From: Lantana camara
Lineage: Eukaryota > Streptophyta > Magnoliopsida > Lamiales > Verbenaceae
Length of the DNA: 64,000 nucleotides
Reading direction: 5' to 3'
Assembly (NCBI GenBank): GCA_037501455.1
Contig: CM074861.1
Coordinates: 93,101,001 to 93,165,000 of the forward strand
Position 1 is the stretch's first letter. Each line of letters opens with the position of its first letter. Both the position numbers and the translations under genes were made by a program. Below are positions 44,097-55,400 of this stretch, piece by piece. Under the pieces are notes generated by a model. The model was given only the letters and a program-made list of their open reading frames with translations. It was not told the DNA's origin and did not search any database.

Positions 44097-47000
44097 TGTA
44101 GCACCCCAAGCGGTGGGACATCACACCCCCGCACTATGACCCGACATGTGTACGAAATGGAAAGTCCGCACACGCACCAAGTCACAGCGAACGGGTGACA
44201 AACGAAAACACACACACTAGCTAGGTGGTATTTAACCGTGTTCAAAAGAAGGAATGCAAAACATGACAGTGAAAGCCAGGCAAAATACCAACTTTCAAAA
44301 ACTTACGTACATTAAACATACAGTGCAATACAGAAATCAAAATCTACTACATGGGTTCTACTAATCCGGCAAACCTGTCCTATCCTGTCCCGAACAATTA
44401 CACAACAAAACGGGTTCAACTGGCCTAGAAACCTGTCCCGAATAATCATAAAATCACAACGGGTTCATCTAATCCGAGCACCTGTCCTAACCTGTCCCGA
44501 ATTTCACACACATTCAATACATAAATACAAACCTGTAAGAACATATCTTATACAGAATTTACGAATCATAATTCAGAACAAAATACTTAACAAACTTAAA
44601 CGAACTGACACAGACTCAACATACACGACACACCGCCGTCTAGCACGAACTCCAACGACCTGAACCTATAACTAAAAACATAAAGGGGGAGGGGTCAGTC
44701 CAAAGACTGAGCGAGGGGCTACCCACACACACCCACATATATATAGAGCACAGCATGTTCCAAATGAAATGTTCGTGAATCCGGGATTAGTTTTTGCATG
44801 CCAAAACTTTAGCTCGTGATAATATATATATAGGATGACTTATCAAACAAAACGAACAAAACTTAACTTATACGTTGATCAAAGCATACGTTCAAATTCA
44901 TGCAGACTTAGCACACATATCAGAGCATATTTTATTAGTTTAAAAGTATACCAAATTTTATCTTAATTTAAGAATCTACCCCCGTTTCACGAACTTATGA
45001 CAGACAGACAGAACACTCGATGGGTACGAGTTCAAATTCCAACCAACTCCTCAGATCATTTTTAAATTCAGAGTCAAACATAAATCAAAGTCAGACATAC
45101 ATACCTCTTCTCCAGGTGATGGAAGGGTTGTACATATTCTAACCATCCATAAACAGTCGAGGGGAGTGCTCAATGCTGCTCAAACCCTCAGGACTCCGTC
45201 CTCCACCAATCTCCTGGTGGATTTCGGGTTGATCCTTTCAGACAGATGGAGACCGCACTCGGGAGTAACCCGACGGCCCAACTCCGTCCCGGGGCTCCTT
45301 CATACAAATTACCGGGGCCCAGTTCAAATTGTTCAAAGTTTCAAAAGTTCAAACCCCGCTACAGACAGACAGACAGACATATTTCATGCATATCGTACTT
45401 ATCATATCGCACGTACATATCACACACACTGACCTCAAAATCATAAAAAAACTGAGACTAAGCATACATAGGCTCATACATAGCGTTTCGTACTTTTCAA
45501 ATCAAATCATATGACAAAACCAGTAGAAAACGTACTTCGCACATATCTATATATACATAAGGCTTATATACCGCATGCATTCGAAAACGAGCATGTTACA
45601 ATGGGGTATAACTATTGCCTAACCTCACCTGGTACCAGACAAAGTTGAAGACACAACAAATGGTCCACCCCGAAACCTGCACGACCCGCTTGTCACCACC
45701 CCGGGTGCACCTGAACCAACTAGACACACAAAACACAGCACAGAACTCAGACTCAGACTCGGACAACCACACAGAGACGCACGACACATGCTCAAACACT
45801 TAAGAAATGCAATCATATAAGCAGGGTTCAAATTCATATCAATTATATGCAAAAGAAAACCTTAGGACATATTCATGAATGCACAAAACGAAATTCATAT
45901 GATGCACAGTTACAAAACAACAAACTAAATTCACATAACACCTTTCATACAAAAAGCATGTATTACAAGACCAAATAAATCATATTATAGCATGCTACGA
46001 ATTTCATTTAATTCATAAGATTACATATCAAATTCCAACTAAATCACTCAACCCTACTAAGTTCATACATTGCCTAACCAATTCATATTTCAAATAATGG
46101 ATTCATATTCAATTTAAGCAGTTAGATTTTAATTGCAAAGTTTCAAGTTCAATTATCCCAGGCATAATAACTTTTCTTAATCGGAATTATGGTTAGCATA
46201 TTTATTTATTAAAAGACAAGGTCTAATTAGTTCAAATCATACAAATTCACATACTAAGGAAAATTACACAAACACCCCTTCCACTTAAGCAAATAGCATA
46301 TATTCTACATATCGTGATTCAATTTGCGAATTACAACGTCCAAGCACATCACATTTCATACAATATATGATTTCATAAACATTGAAGTTCATATTGATCG
46401 ACAAATACAACAATCCACAATTTATTGCATTTAAGACAATTAATTCCAATTATCTAAATTACACAAAATAAATCACAACAAATCAACCGGACATCCGATT
46501 GACGAACGGAAAGTGGCGTTGAACTCATCACAACGAGGCGGACAAACTGTCCGAAGCTCGTCGGAGCACCACCACTAGAGCCGCCGGAATAGTGGTGGGC
46601 CGTCGCCGAAGCGCGCCAAAAAAATCCCAGAAAATCAGCCGTGCAAGTACTCCTCGTCCTTGTTCCAATTCCTCGATCAATTTCTGAAAATTCTAAGCCA
46701 ATCGTCTCCAATTTTAGATCTAACAATACGAAACCCCAAAATCTTCAAAATCAAATTACTTCCAAACCGGTGAACGAAAATCGAATCCGTAAAAGGCATT
46801 GCCTTACCCGTGAGGAGGTCTTCGAAACCCCTATAGTGGTCGTCGAAAAATATCCCCGGAGCTGACCTCCGCCGTTGAACCGCCGATGCAAGTCGCCGGA
46901 ACAACCACCTACGCTGCGAATTGGGCCAAACCGAGGCCGGAAATGGAATCAAAGGGCCGAAGAACCTTGGAAACCATCAAGCCCCATAGAAAAACGCCGC

Positions 47001-47772
47001 CGAAAGGCGGTGAAACTCACCGCTACAGTAACTCGCGCCACCGCCGCCGCTAGTTTCAGGCGGCGCGTGCGGTGCCATCGAGGCCCGGATGGCCGTGCCG
47101 CCAACGTCCAACGATGCGCCGGGAGCTCCTCTACCAGGGCCTGAGGCGCGTGTCGACAAAAGGCGGTCGGAACCGCCGCGAAAGGCCAGTGAAGTGGCGG
47201 CTATGCCACCCCCTCCAGGCGCGACTAAAATCCGGCGATATCTGCATCGTCGGTCGTCGTCGGGCCGAGATCTTGATATGGTTGTGACCGTTTCGTCGAG
47301 CTCTTCGAAATGGACTATTCATCGTCGAATTCCGTCGAGAAAAGGCCGAGTTTCCGGGTTGTGCATGTTTTCACACCTCGAGTGTGTGTGAACAATGGCG
47401 GGATCGCTGGAGAAGAGAGAGAGAGCCGAAGTCTGTTGCGTTTGGCATGAATTACGAGGATCCGGGTATTATATCTCGGGTCTTTGTACGTAAAAACGAT
47501 CGGAAGAAAGGGTTAACGACGTCAGAATTGGGAAAACTTAGAGTCTACGAACTCGTCTCGATACCCCGAACGCGTTAAAGGGGTCGAAATTTCGAAAACT
47601 CGATCGAACAAGAAATGACCCAAAAACCTCTAAAACGAGAAAATTACAAAAAGGCCCCTAAACTCTAAAAAAGTTCAAAATAGGGCCACGTAAAATACAA
47701 AATCACATAATTAAACACATAAAAAGGTTGAAACGTGGCGTACCTTATACGTCGAACGAACAGGATGTTACA
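44097..47772 (-). repeat. 3' LTR of the large-LTR gypsy
   Basis: Plus strand TGTAGCACCCC...GGATGTTACA. Includes the CAGTC/GACTG stem-loop (44696-44709), a short CAGACA run (45363-45379), a GC-rich, CpG-rich block at about 46490-47580, and an ~20-base segment near 46990 that the other LTR lacks. Confidence 0.93.
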
Positions 47773-48074
47773 AACTCCCCTCCTTCAAAAGGACCTGTCC
47801 TCAGGTCCGGAAGCAGGATCTTGAACGACTCTGAAACGAACTCCACTTCACACTTCCACTGCGTCACTCTAGTCTAGGCAAACTGCAGACTCCTCAGGAT
47901 ACTACTCCCTTCATAGTGTCTCGTTATCACTGAAATCCATCTAATCACTTGACTGTTGGTCACTTCAATCTCATACGATTGCCACTAGGCCACGGCACCC
48001 AACACTCGATACCGTCACATCCTTGTCGCTTACAAACTGTTGTCTGGCCACGCGCAACGCAACTGCGACAAACA

Positions 48075-48510
48075 AGAGAGAATCCCATATCTCAACACGT
48101 AAGCGAGGGAACCCCATCCCTCAACACACACAAAAGAGAGAACCCCGTCTCTCAGGCACACACAAAAGAGAGAACCCCGTCTCTCAGGCATATAATGGAG
48201 AGACCTCTATCTCTCAAACACAGAATTGAGAGAACCCCGTCTCTCAACCTAAGTCTGACAGATTCCACACCTCCTAGACATTCTAGTTTGAGAAAATCCG
48301 GCATTTCTCAAACCCCTATATTCAAGGAAATCCAACATCCCTCGAATACCTATGTACAAGAGAATCCAACATCTCTCGTGCACAAAACTCAGAAAGAATC
48401 CAGCATCTTTTTATCACGCAATATAAAGAGAATACAATATCTCTCTAACACACAAATAGGAAGAATCAACATCCCCTTAGCACGTAAACAGAGAGAATCA
48501 AATCTCCCTT
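48075..48510. repeat. Array of short GAGAGA...TCTCTC units
   Basis: About a dozen degenerate units of ~30-36 bases, each with a GAGAGAA stretch, an ACCCCGT- or TCCAACA-like centre, and a TCTCTC stretch, joined by ACACACAAA-like linkers. Two central units near 48130-48190 are almost identical. Each unit can pair with itself as a small hairpin. Confidence 0.8.
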
Positions 48511-49147
48511 TCACTCAAGCACATAAGCAAAATCAGAAAAGCACAACAATCAACGCATAGCACACTTGACAAATATATCACATAATAACATAAAGTAATC
48601 AAACTAAAGGATGCATGTATGCTCGTGCCATGGATGCTCAGTGTACCGTTCACCGTGGCAAGGAAGTTAGGATTGCCAATCTTTAACTTGAGAGATAATC
48701 AGATCCTTGATCGGTTGGGGTTAGAACTTCCTGTTCAAATTTGCATCCTTGGTATCTCTTTGAAATCCTCGGTCAACAATCTGGTAGAGGGAAGAAGTAC
48801 TATCATGTCGACTACAATTTTTAGTGTCGTGATGACACCCTACAATTCACAAATTAAACAGATATCTATGCATGCAGGTTAGTGCGTGAATACCTCAAAT
48901 AATGGAAGCAAATAAGAGCACGTAGTTAATATAGATGCAATGCAAAATTTATAAAATTGATAGCACATCAATAAAATATATTACAAAGAATCATAGTCAT
49001 AGCATATACACATTCACATAAGCTCAAACAAATTCATGCACGGAATTCAAAATTTCATGTCAAACAAATGCAATGTGCACATATTCCTATGTCATACGAC
49101 CTAGATTGACACGACACGACTCCAGAGCACCGGTTCTAAACCTAGTA

Positions 49148-49159
49148 GCTCTAATACCA
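49148..49159 (-). other. Primer binding site of the large-LTR gypsy
   Basis: The minus strand reads TGGTATTAGAGC, one base from the tRNA-iMet type TGGTATCAGAGC, 7 bases inside the LTR. Confidence 0.88.
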
Positions 49160-49166
49160 CTTAAAA

Positions 49167-52100
49167 TGTAACACCCTAAGCGGTGGGACATACTCCCGCA
49201 CTATGACCTGACACGTGTACGAAATGGAAAGTCGGCACACGCACCAAGTCACAGCGAACAGGTGGCAAACGAAAATACAGACACTATCTAGGCGGTATCT
49301 AACCCTGTTCAAAAGAAGGAACGCAAAACTTAACAGTGGAAGCCAGGCAAAATACCAACTTTCAAAAACTTACGTACATTAAACATACAGTGCAATACAG
49401 AAATCAAAATCTACTACACGGGTTCTACTAATCCGACAAACCTGTCCTATCCTGTCCCGAATAATTACACAACAAAACGGGTTCAACTGGCCCTAGAAAC
49501 CTGTCCCGAATAATCATAAAATCACAACGGGTTCATCTAATCCGAGCACCTGTCCTAACCTGTCCCGAATTTCACACACATTCAATACATAAATACAAAC
49601 TTCAACAGAACATATCTTATACAAAACTTACGAATCATAATTCAGAACAAAATACTTAACAAACTGAAATGAACAGACACAGACTCAACAGACACGACAC
49701 GACACACCGCCGCCTAGCACGAACTCCAACTACCTGAACCTGTAACTAAAAACATAAAGGGGGAGGGGTCAGTCCAAAGACTGAGCGAGGGGCTACCCAC
49801 ACACACCTACATATATATAGAGCACAACACATTCCAAATTAAATGTTCGTGAATCCGGGATTAGTTTTTGTACGCCAAAATATTATCTCGTGATAATATA
49901 TATATAGGATGGCTTATCAAAACAGAACGAACAAAACTTAACCTATACGTTGATCAAAGCATACGTTCAAATTCATGCAGACTTGGCACACACATCGGAG
50001 AATATTTTATTTGTTTAAAAGTATACCAAATTTTATCTTAATTTAAGAATCTACCCCCGTTTCACGAACTTATGACAGACAGACAGAACACTCGGTGCGT
50101 ACGAGTTCAAATTCCAACCAACTCCTCAGATCATATTTAAATTCAGAGTCAAACATAAATCAAAGTCAGACATACATACCTCTTCTCCGGGTGATGGAAG
50201 GGTTATACATACCCTAACCATCCACAAACAGTGGAGGGGAGTGCTCAATGCTGCTCAAACCCTCAGGACTCCGTCCTCCACCAATCTCCTGGTGGATTTC
50301 GGGTTGATCTTTTCAGACAGATGGAGACCGCACTCGGGAGTAACCCGACGGCCCAACGCTGTCCCGGGGCTCCTTACAAATCTCCAGGACCCTGTTCAAA
50401 TTGTTCAAAGTTTCAAATGTTCAAACCCCGCTACAGACAGACAGACAGACATATTTTATGCATATCGTACTTATCATATCGCACATACATATCATACACA
50501 CTTACCTCGAAATCATAACAAAACTAAGACTAAGCATACATAGGCTCATATATAGTGTTTCGTACTTTTCAAATCAAATCATATGACAAAACCAGCAGAA
50601 TACGTACTTCGCACATATCTACATATACATAAGGCTTATAAACCGCATGCATTCGAAAACGAGCACGTTACAATAGGGTATAACTATTCCTTAACCTCAC
50701 CTGGTACTAGACAAAGCTGAAGACACAACAAATGGTCCATTCCGGAACCTGCACGACCCGCTTGTCACCATCCCGGGTGCACTTGAACCAACTGGACACA
50801 CAAAACACAACACAGAACTCAGACTCAGACTCAGACTCAGACTCGGACAACCACACAGAGACGCAAGACACATGCTCAAACACTTAAGAAATGCAATCAT
50901 ATAAGCAGGGTTCAAATTTATATCAATTATATACAAAAGAAAACCTTAAGACATATTCATGAATGCACAAAACGAAATTCATATGATGCACATTTACAAA
51001 ACAACAAACTAAATTCACATGACACCTTTCATACAAAAAACACGTATTACAAGACCAAATAAATCATATTATAGCATGCTACAAATTTCATTTAATTCAT
51101 AAGATTACATATCAAATTCCAACTAAATCACTCAAACCTACTAAGTTCATACATTGCCTAACCAATTCATATTTCAAATAATGGATTCATATTCAATTTA
51201 AGCAGTTAGATTTTAATTGTAAAGTTTCAAGTTCAATTATCTCAGGTATAATAACTTCTCTAATCGGAATCATGGTTAGCATATTTATTTATTAAAAGAC
51301 AAGGTCTAATTAGTTCAAATCATACAAATTCACATATTAAGGAAAATTACACAAACACCCCTTCCACTTAAGCAAATAGCATATATTCTACATATCGTGA
51401 TTCAATTTGCGAATTACAACGTCCAAGCACATCACATTTCATACAATACATGATTTCATAAACATTGGAGTTCATATTGATCGACAAATACAGCAATCCA
51501 CAATTTATTGCATTTAAGACAATTAATTCCAATTATCCAAATTACACAAAATAAATCACAACAAATCAACCAGATATCCGATTGACGAACGGAAAGTGGC
51601 GTTGAACTCACCACAACGAGGCGGACAAACTGTGCGAACCTCGCCGGAGCACCACCACCGGAGCCGCCGGAATAGTGGCGGGCCGCCGCCGAAGCGTGCC
51701 GAAAAAACCTGGAAAATCAGCTGTGCAAGTACTCCTCGTGCTTGTTCCAATTCCTCGATCAATTTCTGAAAATTCCAAGCCAATTGTCTCAAATTTCAGA
51801 TCCAACAATACGAAACCCCAAAATCTTCAAAATCAAATTACTTCGAAACCGGTGAACGAAAATCAAAACCGTAAAAGGTATTGGCTTACCCGTGACGAGC
51901 TCTTCGAAACCCCTATATTGGTCGCCGAAAAATGTCCCCGGACCTGACCTCCGCCGTTGAACCGCCACTGCAAGTCACCGGAACCACCACCTACGTCGCG
52001 AATTGGGCCAAACCAAGGCCGAAAATGGAATCAGAGGGCCGAAGAACCTTGGAAACCATCAAGCCCCATCGAAAAACTAGCCGCTACAGTAACTCGCGCC

Positions 52101-52800
52101 GTCGTCGTGAGCTTCAGGTGGCGCGTGCGGTGCCATCGCGGCCCGGATGGCCGCGCGGCCAACGTCCAACGATGCGCCGAGAGCTCCTCTACCAGGGCCT
52201 GAGGCGCGTGTCAACAAAAGGTGTTCAGAAACCGCCGCGAAAGGCCGACGAAGTGGTGACAGACCTCCAGGCATGACTGAAATCCGGTAATATCTCCACT
52301 GTCAGTCGTCGTAGGGTCGAGATCTTGGTACGGTTGTGACCGCGTCGTCAAGCTCTTCGAAATGGACTGTTCATTCATCGAATTCCGTCGAGAAACGACT
52401 GAGTTCCGGGTTGTGCGTGTTTTCACACCTCGAGTGTATGTGAACAGTGGCGGGATCGCTGGAGAAGAGAGAGAGAGAGCTGGAGTCTACTGCGTTTGGC
52501 ACAAATTACGAGGATCCGGGTATTATATCTCGGGTCCTCGTATGCAAAAACGGTCGGAAGAAGGGGTTAACGACGTCAGAATTGGGCAAACTTAGAGTCT
52601 ACGAACTCGTCTCGATACCCTGAACGCGTTAAAGGGGTCGAAAAGGTCAAAAACCTCTAAAAAGAGAAAATTACAAAAAGGCCCCTAAACTCTAAATGAG
52701 TTCAAAACAGGGCCACGTAAAACACAAAATCACATAATTAAAACACATAAAAAGGTTGAAACGCGGCGTACCTTATACGTCGAACGAACAGGATGTTACA
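49167..52800 (-). repeat. 5' LTR of the large-LTR gypsy
   Basis: Plus strand TGTAACACCCT...GGATGTTACA; aligns end to end with 44097-47772 with scattered substitutions and small indels. It has a longer CAGACT-type run (about 50817-50843) than the other LTR, and lacks ~20 bases near 52078. Stem-loop at 49770-49783. Confidence 0.93.
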
Positions 52801-52814
52801 TGCATATATAATTA

Positions 52815-53230
52815 ATAATTAAAGGTTGTGTAACCCAATAATTCCTTAAAATTCATATATAATGCTCGAAATTCACATGTAAATAGTTCAATATTAAGAG
52901 AAAAGTTTTTCATTTAACATCTAACGGTTGCATAACATAATAATTTCTTAATATTTAGATATAATTCTACAAATTTGAATATAAATACATTATATTAAAA
53001 GAAAAGTTCTTCATTTAATATCTAACGGTTGCGTAACACAATAATTTCTCAGTATATAGATATAATTTTACAAATTCAAATATAAATGTTTCAAATTGAG
53101 AAAATAATTCTTCATATTAAGTTATTCAACTATGATTGCTAAATAATACAATTGTTCCTAAAAATGCAGATATTGTTCTACAAATGTATAAGTGAATACT
53201 TCATATTAACATAAAATTAGTTTTTTATTC
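52815..53230. repeat. ~100-bp degenerate tandem repeat in CACTA 1
   Basis: The motif TAACGGTTGCRTAACA recurs at about 52922 and 53022, with a weaker copy near 52818 and decayed copies toward 53230. Each is followed by AATAATTTCT, ATAGATATAAT and AAATTC blocks and TTCTTCATTTAA. Period about 100 bases. Confidence 0.75.
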
Positions 53231-53620
53231 AACTACCAACTAAATCTAATTATTTAATTATGTAAACTTTCATCTTTTTTTTTTTTTTTATATCATAAAA
53301 ACTTATACCCAAGTTGATATACATTAATATTTTATATATATATATACATGCTTGGGTTTATATAGAATTTAATATTATATAATATACGAGCTATATTATC
53401 TATTTAGTTAATACTGTATAATATAGTGTTGAATATATATTATTTAATTAAATAGAATAATATATAGTATTTAATTAAATTATTTATTATATTTATTACA
53501 AATAATCATATTTAAGTATATTTATTTTTTAACAAATAACAAATACTTAAATAAGTAATTCAAGTTAGTGTATGAATATTCCATTGTTGTTATATATATA
53601 AAAGGACATAATATCATTAA
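53231..53620. other. AT-rich interior of CACTA 1
   Basis: A T-run near 53275-53290, TA runs and AATTAAATA-type low-complexity DNA; no gene or clear repeat. Confidence 0.6.
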
Positions 53621-53624
53621 TAAA

Positions 53625-53790
53625 ATAGCTATCCAAGTTGGTTCGGGCATCAACCTTCTCCCTTGGAGATCTGAGTTCGATCCTTGGGTTGCGCGAAAAA
53701 TTTGAATAGTTAATTTGGGTCTGTGTTGGCTCGATCTGGGCTCGTGTAGGGTTGGCTCGATCGTTGCTCAACCAGCGGCGGCTAATTATG
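53625..53790 (+). repeat. tRNA-like (SINE-like) module in CACTA 1
   Basis: A box A-like TATCCAAGTTGG (53630-53641) and a box B-like GTTCGATCC (53675-53683) are 33 bases apart, followed by repeated GTTGGCTCGATC words. No full cloverleaf, so not a tRNA gene. A related module with the identical box A lies at 60600-60754 on the other strand in the third CACTA-like element. Confidence 0.55.
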
Positions 53791-53796
53791 GCTTGG

Positions 53797-54042
53797 TTCA
53801 CAACGAAAAATTCGTTGCTAAAAAATTTGTTGCTAAATCCGTTGATAGCACTTGTTTGTGATAGTTCGTTGTTAAATCTATTGCAGTAAATTCATTGCTA
53901 ATATCTGTTGCTATAGATTAACCACGAGGATTATAGCAATGGAAAATTTTCGTTGCAAAATTCGTTGCTAATCCTAATCTGTTGCTAATTTGGCCAAAAT
54001 CCGTTGCTAAATCTGTTGCTAGAGAGCATTTTTCTAGTAGTG
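53797..54042. repeat. Right subterminal repeats of CACTA 1
   Basis: Dense CGTTGCTA/TAGCAACG motifs, mirroring the left end, running to the terminal TTTTCTAGTAGTG. Confidence 0.85.
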
Positions 54043-54383
54043 CCGCAAGGTGTTTCCAATCAACTTCCAAGTCTTCAAGAAATCCTTGAAGCCAAATTGC
54101 TTCATTTACACCTTCTATAACGGCCATATATTTTGCCTCTGTCGTAGACAATACCACCGTTGACTGTAAGGTCAACTTCTAACTAACTGGCACCTTCGCT
54201 AAAGTGAACAAGTAGCCAGTTGTAGATCTTTGCTTATCCAAATCTCTAGCATAGTCAGAATCACAATATCCAACTATGTTTTGACCAAGTGCTTCATCCC
54301 GCTCAAACAATAAACCAATGTCTGTGATATCTTGAATATACCTCAGAATCCATTTCACAGCTTGCCAGTGAGCTTTTCCCGGA
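54043..54383 (-). pseudogene. copia RNase H, upstream half
   Basis: The minus strand reads TLQSTVVLSTTEAKYMAVIE, GVNEAIWLQGFLEDL and WKHLA before CACTA 1 begins; STTEAKY carries the catalytic glutamate. Removing CACTA 1 and one CCG restores the frame through a FDNQ motif in the downstream half, before an independent frameshift there. Confidence 0.9.
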
Positions 54384-55400
54384 TCATATATTTTTACTCA
54401 CTACGCCAAGAGCTTGTGAAATATCCTGCCTTGTACACACCATTGCATTCGCATATGGGACTTTTGTCATGTATTCTTGTTCTTCTTCCGTCTTCAAAGA
54501 TAACTGGCTGCTAAGCTTCAAATGAGGTGCAAGCAGAGTACCTACAGGTTTTGTATCTTGACATATACCAAACCGCTGTAGTACTTTGTTCAAATACTGC
54601 TTTTGAGTCAGCCAAAGCTTATCTCTCTGCCGATCCCTGCTTATCTCCATTCCGAGAATCTTCTTGGCTTCTCCCAAATCCTTCATCCCAAACTCTTTAC
54701 TCAATTGAGCCTTCAACTTGTCTATTTTATCTCGGCTCTTTGATGCTATCAGCATATCATTGACATATAAGAGTAAGTAGATGTAGATTCCATCTTGTAC
54801 CTGTGCAAATACACATAGTGGTCGTATTTGCTCCTTGTGTACCTTTAACCCAACATAAACTTATCAAATCATTTGGACCATTGTCTCGGCGATTGCTTCA
54901 ATCCGTACAACTATTTGTCTAGTTTGCATACCCAATTTTCTTTACCAGCAACTTTGAATCCATCTAGTTGAGACATATAGATTTCCTCATCCAAATCATC
55001 ATGCAGGAACGCGGTTTTCACATCGAGTTGAGCTAGCTCAAAATTCAACTGTGCTACCAAGGCCTACAAAATTCTAATGGAGGAGTGCTTAACAACTGGA
55101 GAAGATGCTTCATTGTAATCAACTCCCTCCTTCTGAACGTAGCAAACATCATCTTTGTCAGGAAATTCTTCTCTCTTTGCAAATACCCATTTGCATCCAA
55201 TTGTCTTCTTTTCCATCGGTATTTGTGCTAACTTCCACGTCTTATTCTTCTGAAGATATCACATCTCTTCCTCCATTGCGTCTTTCCATCTATTGTTTTC
55301 TAAGCTCTAGATAGCTTCTGAAAATATGGATGGAACATCATCAACTACGGGAAGTGCATAGGCTACCATGTCAACAAAACGAGCTGGTTTCTGAATTTCT
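54384..55400 (-). pseudogene. copia reverse transcriptase with altered active site
   Basis: Minus strand. Motifs from upstream: VKTAFLHDDLDEEIYMSQ, WVCKLDK (followed by a stop), LYGLKQSPRQW, then YVNDMLIASKS as the active site, and DKIDKLKAQLSKEFGMKDLGEAKKILGM in the thumb. The YVDD box reads YVND: asparagine replaces the first metal-binding aspartate (codon at 54759-54761), consistent with one G-to-A change. Several stops and frameshifts are also present. The open part 54755-54384 ends in TRQDISQALGVVSKNI. Confidence 0.9.

Larger units (their letters stand above)
47773..49166 (-). other. Interior of the large-LTR gypsy
   Basis: 1394 bases between the LTRs. From right to left: primer site, AT-rich leader, an open but unrecognised plus-strand frame at 48619-48882 (probably fortuitous or a residual pol or gene fragment), a hairpin-like tandem array at 48075-48510, and the polypurine tract. 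No gag, protease, RT or integrase motif found in any frame. Confidence 0.75.
44097..52800 (-). mobile_element. Non-autonomous gypsy element with very large LTRs
   Basis: Two LTRs (44097-47772, 3676 bases; 49167-52800, 3634 bases) flank only 1394 bases. A perfect 5-bp duplication TGCAT lies at 44092-44096 and 52801-52805. Minus orientation is set by the primer site at 49148-49159 and the polypurine tract at about 47775-47788. The interior has no gag or pol, so the element needs proteins from a relative, presumably the Tekay-like group, given shared LTR blocks. It sits inside CACTA 1. Confidence 0.93.
42897..54042. mobile_element. CACTA transposon 1 (non-autonomous), with a nested gypsy element
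   Basis: Ends CACTACTAGAAAA at 42897 and TTTTCTAGTAGTG at 54042, flanked by CCG on both sides (42894-42896, 54043-54045), the 3-bp duplication typical of CACTA elements. Subterminal regions (42897-43760 and 53797-54042) are packed with TAGCAACGGA/TTCGTTGCTA motifs in both orientations, as expected for transposase-binding repeats. Without the nested gypsy (44097-52800 plus its duplication) it is about 2.4 kb and has no transposase gene, so it depended on another element. Confidence 0.93.

Noticed and set aside
46875..47391. Arg/Pro-rich open frames in the GC-rich LTR block
   Set aside because: The second LTR copy has frame-changing indels in the same place, and high GC content alone yields long frames there.
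48075..48510. Regularly spaced short repeats that might suggest a CRISPR array
   Set aside because: Units are degenerate, self-complementary and contiguous, with no unique spacers, and lie inside a plant LTR element.
48619..48882. 87-codon plus-strand frame in the large-LTR gypsy interior
   Set aside because: No recognisable domain and opposite to the element's orientation; not enough support to call a gene.
53625..53700. Possible tRNA gene
   Set aside because: Box A- and B-like words are present but acceptor and anticodon arms cannot be folded; it lies within a CACTA element.
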